A stretch of 8,237 nt of DNA from an uncultured Lachnospiraceae bacterium (GTDB taxonomy: Bacteria > Bacillota_A > Clostridia > Lachnospirales > Lachnospiraceae). Location: NCBI GenBank assembly GCA_910587905.1, contig CAJUOF010000213.1:1-8237 (forward strand), written 5' to 3'. Position numbers and translations under genes: made by a program. Shown here one piece after another: positions 5,607 through 8,237 of this stretch (position 1 is the first letter of the stretch; every line of letters starts with the position of its first letter). The notes beneath the pieces were generated by a model. That model was not told where the DNA came from, searched no databases, and was given only the letters and a program-made list of their open reading frames with translations.

Positions 5607-6974
5607 ATGAATACAGTATCGGAACGGTTGGATGCCATGCAGCCACAGATGATCGAGGCATTGAGGCGGCTGGTCGCCATCCGCAGTGTGGAGCATTTGG
5701 GAGAAGGTGGGACGCCCTTTGGTCTGGGTGTACAGAGATGTCTCGAGGAGGCTTTGCAGATCGGGAGAGAGCTGGGCTTTGAGACAGTCAACATGGATGA
5801 TATGGTTGGCTGGTGTGAATATGGAAGCGGGGAGGAGATGGTTGCGGTGCTGGGCCATCTGGACGTGGTTCCGGAGGCGGACGGATGGACTTCTCCGCCT
5901 TATGAGGCGAGGCTTGTGGGGGATAAGATTGTGGGACGGGGGACCACCGACGACAAGGGGCCGCTGACGGCGGCACTGTTCGCACTGAAAGCGGTCAAGG
6001 AGGCGGGGATCCCGTTGAAGCGGCGGATCCGCATTCTCTTTGGCACCAATGAGGAGACTGGCTCAGCGGACATGAGCTATTATCTGGCCCACGGCGGGGA
6101 GGTTCCCGTGGCAGGATTTACGCCGGATGGAGAGTACCCTCTGATCAATGGGGAAAAGGGGATCGTCAATGAAAATTATGAGAGAACTCTGGCGCAGACG
6201 GGTGCGTTTCGGCTTCTTCGGCTGGAGGGAGGCGTCGCCGCAAACGTGACGCCGGATTTTGCCATGGCTAAGGTGGCCGGACCGGAAGGCTTTGAACTGC
6301 CGGAGGCGGAAAAGATCCAGGTGACGAAGATTGAGGGCGGCTGGCAGATCGAGGCCCAGGGCGTGTCGGCCCATGGAAGCCAGCCCGAGACTGGGGAAAA
6401 CGCCATCGGCCGGTTGGCACTTTATCTGAGCAGGCTTCCCTTTGAGGGGGAGGCGGCAGAGACGATTTCTTTTCTGGCGGAGAAAATCGGTATGGACTGC
6501 TTCGGAACAATGCTTGGCATTGCTCTGAGGGATGAGATTTCTGGGAATTTGAGCTTTAACCTGGGCGTTATCTTGGGGGATGAGGGGAAAGTCCTTGTGA
6601 AGCTGAATTACAGGTATCCGGTGACGTTTGAACAGTCAGACTGCCAGCCGAAGGTACGGCAGGCATTCGAACAGGCAGGGTGGGTCCGGACGGACCACCG
6701 GTACATGCCGAAGCTTTATATTCCGGAGGATGCGCCTCTGGTCCAAGCTTTGCTCAAGGTTTACAGGGAGGCGACGGGGGATCTGTCTGCGCCCAAGGTC
6801 ATCGGCGGTGGCACTTACGCCAAGGAGATTCCCAACATTCTGGCTTTCGGCCCCATTTTCCCGGGAGACGAGATGACGGAGCATCGTCCGAATGAATACA
6901 TGACCGTCGGGCGGCTGATGGATAATGCGAAGATCATTGCAGGAGCCATGATGGAGCTGGCCGCGGCAGACTGA
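5607..6974 (+). CDS. pepV: PepV-like M20 family dipeptidase
   Basis: Cytoplasmic dinuclear-zinc dipeptidase that cleaves a broad range of L-dipeptides; related to Lactobacillus PepV and staphylococcal Sapep. At 455 residues it has the family length. Metal and catalytic residues are all present: His84 in GHLDVVPEADGW, Asp115 in GRGTTDDKGP (bridging), the Glu149-Glu150 pair in FGTNEETGSADM (general base and ligand), Asp174 in FTPDGEYP, and His426 in MTEHRPNEYM. The lid region carries AHGSQPETGENAI (255-267), whose His reaches into the other half of the active site in PepV. The GGGTYAKEIPN segment (400-410) is typical of the group. GAGGAG 8 nt upstream supports the ATG. The epimerase starts 62 bp downstream with no terminator between, so the two are probably co-transcribed and act in sequence on murein-derived dipeptides. 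Confidence 0.92.
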   Translation: MNTVSERLDAMQPQMIEALRRLVAIRSVEHLGEGGTPFGLGVQRCLEEALQIGRELGFETVNMDDMVGWCEYGSGEEMVAVLGHLDVVPEADGWTSPPYEARLVGDKIVGRGTTDDKGPLTAALFALKAVKEAGIPLKRRIRILFGTNEETGSADMSYYLAHGGEVPVAGFTPDGEYPLINGEKGIVNENYERTLAQTGAFRLLRLEGGVAANVTPDFAMAKVAGPEGFELPEAEKIQVTKIEGGWQIEAQGVSAHGSQPETGENAIGRLALYLSRLPFEGEAAETISFLAEKIGMDCFGTMLGIALRDEISGNLSFNLGVILGDEGKVLVKLNYRYPVTFEQSDCQPKVRQAFEQAGWVRTDHRYMPKLYIPEDAPLVQALLKVYREATGDLSAPKVIGGGTYAKEIPNILAFGPIFPGDEMTEHRPNEYMTVGRLMDNAKIIAGAMMELAAAD

Positions 6975-7036
6975 GAGGAAATGACAGATGGGAGCGGGCA
7001 TTCGCCCTTAGAAAACAAGAAGAACGGAGGCAGAAG

Positions 7037-8119
7037 ATGAAGATTACACAGATCAGACTGGGAACGATTTCTGTTCCGCTCAGGGTTCCCTTCAAGACGG
7101 CTCTTCGCAGCGTGGAATGTGTGGAGGATGTGATCGTGGAGATCCACACGGATACCGGAGCGGTGGGTTACGGGGAGGCCCCCCCAACGGGCGCAGTCAC
7201 CGGGGACACGACGGGGGCGATTGTGGGAGCGATCCGGGATCATATTGCAAAGAGCCTGATTGGTCGTGAGATTGATGAATTTGAGGATGTGCTGCAGACT
7301 GTGCAGACTAGTATCGTGAAAAATACCAGCGCCAAGGCCGCTGTGGACATGGCATTGTGGGATCTCTATGGACAGCTTTATCACATCCCGGTGTACAAAC
7401 TTCTGGGAGGCGCAAGGAAGCAGCTTGTGACAGATATTACCATCAGTGTCAATTCCCCGGAGGAGATGGCGAGGGATGCGGAGGATGCCCTGAGGCGGGG
7501 CTATGATTGTCTGAAGGTGAAGGTGGGAGCCAATCCGAGTCTGGACGTGGAGCGGCTTTCGGCAGTTCGCCGGGCGGTAGGGCAGGAAATTTGTATGCGA
7601 ATCGATGCCAATCAAGCGTGGAAGCCCAAGGAGGCGGTGCGGATCTTAAACCAGATGCAGGAGAGGGGGCTTCAGATTGAGTTTGTGGAGCAGCCGGTTG
7701 CCGCCTACGATTTGGAGGGAATGAAATATGTGACGGAGCGCAGCTACGTCCCGGTTTTGGCGGATGAGAGTGTATTTTCTCCGGGGGACGCCGTGAAGAT
7801 CATGGAGATGAGGGCGGCGGATCTTGTCAACATCAAGCTGATGAAATGCGGCGGCCTTTACGAGGCAAAAAAGATTGTGAACATCGCCGAAGCCGCAGGC
7901 GTCGAGTGTATGCTGGGCTGCATGGCCGAGGAAAGCGGCATCGCCATCAACGCCTCTGCCGCCCTGGGCGCCGCCCTGAGCAATATCACACGGGCAGACC
8001 TGGACGCCAGCTTCTCACTGAAGGAGCTGCCCTTTACCGGCGGTTTCACCATCCGGGATACCAGATATCTGGTGCTGCCGGAAGAACCGGGACTGGGGAT
8101 CAGCGAGTTAAAATTTTAG
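7037..8119 (+). CDS. ykfB: L-Ala-D/L-Glu dipeptide epimerase (enolase superfamily)
   Basis: Interconverts L-Ala-D-Glu and L-Ala-L-Glu, letting the cell use the D-Glu of peptidoglycan peptides. The 360 residues show the muconate-lactonising/mandelate-racemase plan: a capping domain (1-125, 350-360) and a barrel. Catalytic lysines are Lys160 and Lys162 in LKVKVG, and Lys267 in NIKLMKCGG. Mg ligands are Asp190 (MRIDANQAW), Glu218 (EFVEQP) and Asp243 (LADESV). Residues known to set dipeptide specificity in Bacillus YkfB are also present: Arg24 in PFKTALRSVE (contacts the Glu side chain), and the DxD pair Asp321/Asp323 in ITRADLDAS (contacts the free amino end). This supports Ala-Glu epimerase rather than another family member. 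GGAGG 6 nt upstream fixes the start. It follows the dipeptidase in what is probably a two-gene operon. It ends at the edge of a repeat-rich non-coding tail, with no T-tract terminator seen. Confidence 0.92.
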   Translation: MKITQIRLGTISVPLRVPFKTALRSVECVEDVIVEIHTDTGAVGYGEAPPTGAVTGDTTGAIVGAIRDHIAKSLIGREIDEFEDVLQTVQTSIVKNTSAKAAVDMALWDLYGQLYHIPVYKLLGGARKQLVTDITISVNSPEEMARDAEDALRRGYDCLKVKVGANPSLDVERLSAVRRAVGQEICMRIDANQAWKPKEAVRILNQMQERGLQIEFVEQPVAAYDLEGMKYVTERSYVPVLADESVFSPGDAVKIMEMRAADLVNIKLMKCGGLYEAKKIVNIAEAAGVECMLGCMAEESGIAINASAALGAALSNITRADLDASFSLKELPFTGGFTIRDTRYLVLPEEPGLGISELKF

Positions 8120-8237
8120 GACTGCAGCGGAACTGTATACAGCGGAAGTCCGTATGGGCCCCGGAAGGATTTACGGACGCAGTATGCGGCTGGAAATTCT
8201 TCCGGATCCAGGTGGCTCAGAAGGACTGTAGCGGAAC
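8119..8237. repeat. Structured non-coding repeat region, continues past window
   Basis: GGACTGCAGCGGAAC (8119-8133) recurs as GGACTGTAGCGGAAC (8223-8237) with one mismatch, 104 bp apart. CAGCGGAA occurs at 8125-8132 and again at 8140-8147. CTGTATACAG (8133-8142) is a perfect palindrome. GTCCGTA (8148-8154) is inverted as TACGGAC (8172-8178). CCGGAAG (8161-8167), inside that loop, is inverted as CTTCCGG (8199-8205). CTGGA (8190-8194) is inverted as TCCAG (8207-8211). No convincing ORF or T-tract is present. It resembles a dispersed intergenic repeat, or the start of a tandem array cut by the window edge. Confidence 0.55.

Noticed and set aside
6996..7007. GGGC-ATTC-GCCC hairpin between dipeptidase and epimerase
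   Set aside because: A 4-bp stem followed by only two T residues is too weak for a terminator; the genes can be read as one transcript.
6981..7040. 19-codon ORF (MTDGSGHSPLENKKNGGRR) ending in ATGA on the epimerase start
   Set aside because: Its only RBS-like bases are 2-3 nt from the ATG, too close to work; the epimerase has its own GGAGG. Unlike the 1858 leader it lacks translation signals.
6815..7615. Minus-strand frame of 266 codons spanning the dipeptidase-epimerase junction
   Set aside because: Overlaps two well supported plus-strand genes and shows no motif of its own.

Overview
The window looks like core chromosome of a Gram-positive Clostridia species, most likely a Lachnospiraceae gut anaerobe. 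The reasons are the GC-rich coding DNA with AT-rich intergenic gaps, strong AGGAGG-type ribosome binding sites, sigma-A type promoters, a MecA adaptor, and the PepV-type M20 dipeptidase plus YkfB-type epimerase pair. The assignment comes from protein character only and was not tested by a search. I see no phage, transposon, CRISPR, tRNA or rRNA genes.

Layout. (1) Positions 1-554 hold the 3' part of a HAD-superfamily phosphatase that runs in from the left edge. (2) Convergent with it, only 3 bp away, is a minus-strand MecA-like ClpC adaptor (558-1253) with a TTG start and its own promoter. (3) A divergent promoter region (about 1293-1382) separates mecA from a small basic-N-terminus protein of unknown function (1468-1728). 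(4) An extended -10 promoter, then a possible 11-codon leader ORF, precede a membrane-anchored SH3/GH18 cell-wall hydrolase (1890-3779). Its stop overlaps the TTG start of a Sfp-type phosphopantetheinyl transferase (3776-4393). (5) An AT-rich gap with a 17-bp palindrome and a strong promoter leads into a single-gene class II ketose-bisphosphate aldolase unit (4592-5455), closed by an intrinsic terminator. (6) A second extended -10 promoter drives a PepV-like M20 dipeptidase (5607-6974) and, 62 bp on, an L-Ala-D/L-Glu dipeptide epimerase (7037-8119). (7) The last 118 bp are non-coding, with imperfect direct repeats and interleaved inverted repeats.

How the genes fit together. The dipeptidase and epimerase make a plausible short pathway: the epimerase converts murein-derived L-Ala-D-Glu to L-Ala-L-Glu, and the dipeptidase splits the all-L dipeptide. 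The GH18 enzyme acts on the outer cell wall, or on another GlcNAc polymer, so cell-wall turnover is a loose theme, but it is not in the same operon. The aldolase belongs to central sugar metabolism and MecA to regulated proteolysis. The most unusual material is regulatory: overlapping-start couplings, operator-like palindromes and the structured repeat at the right edge. I did not find a convincing new multi-gene system.
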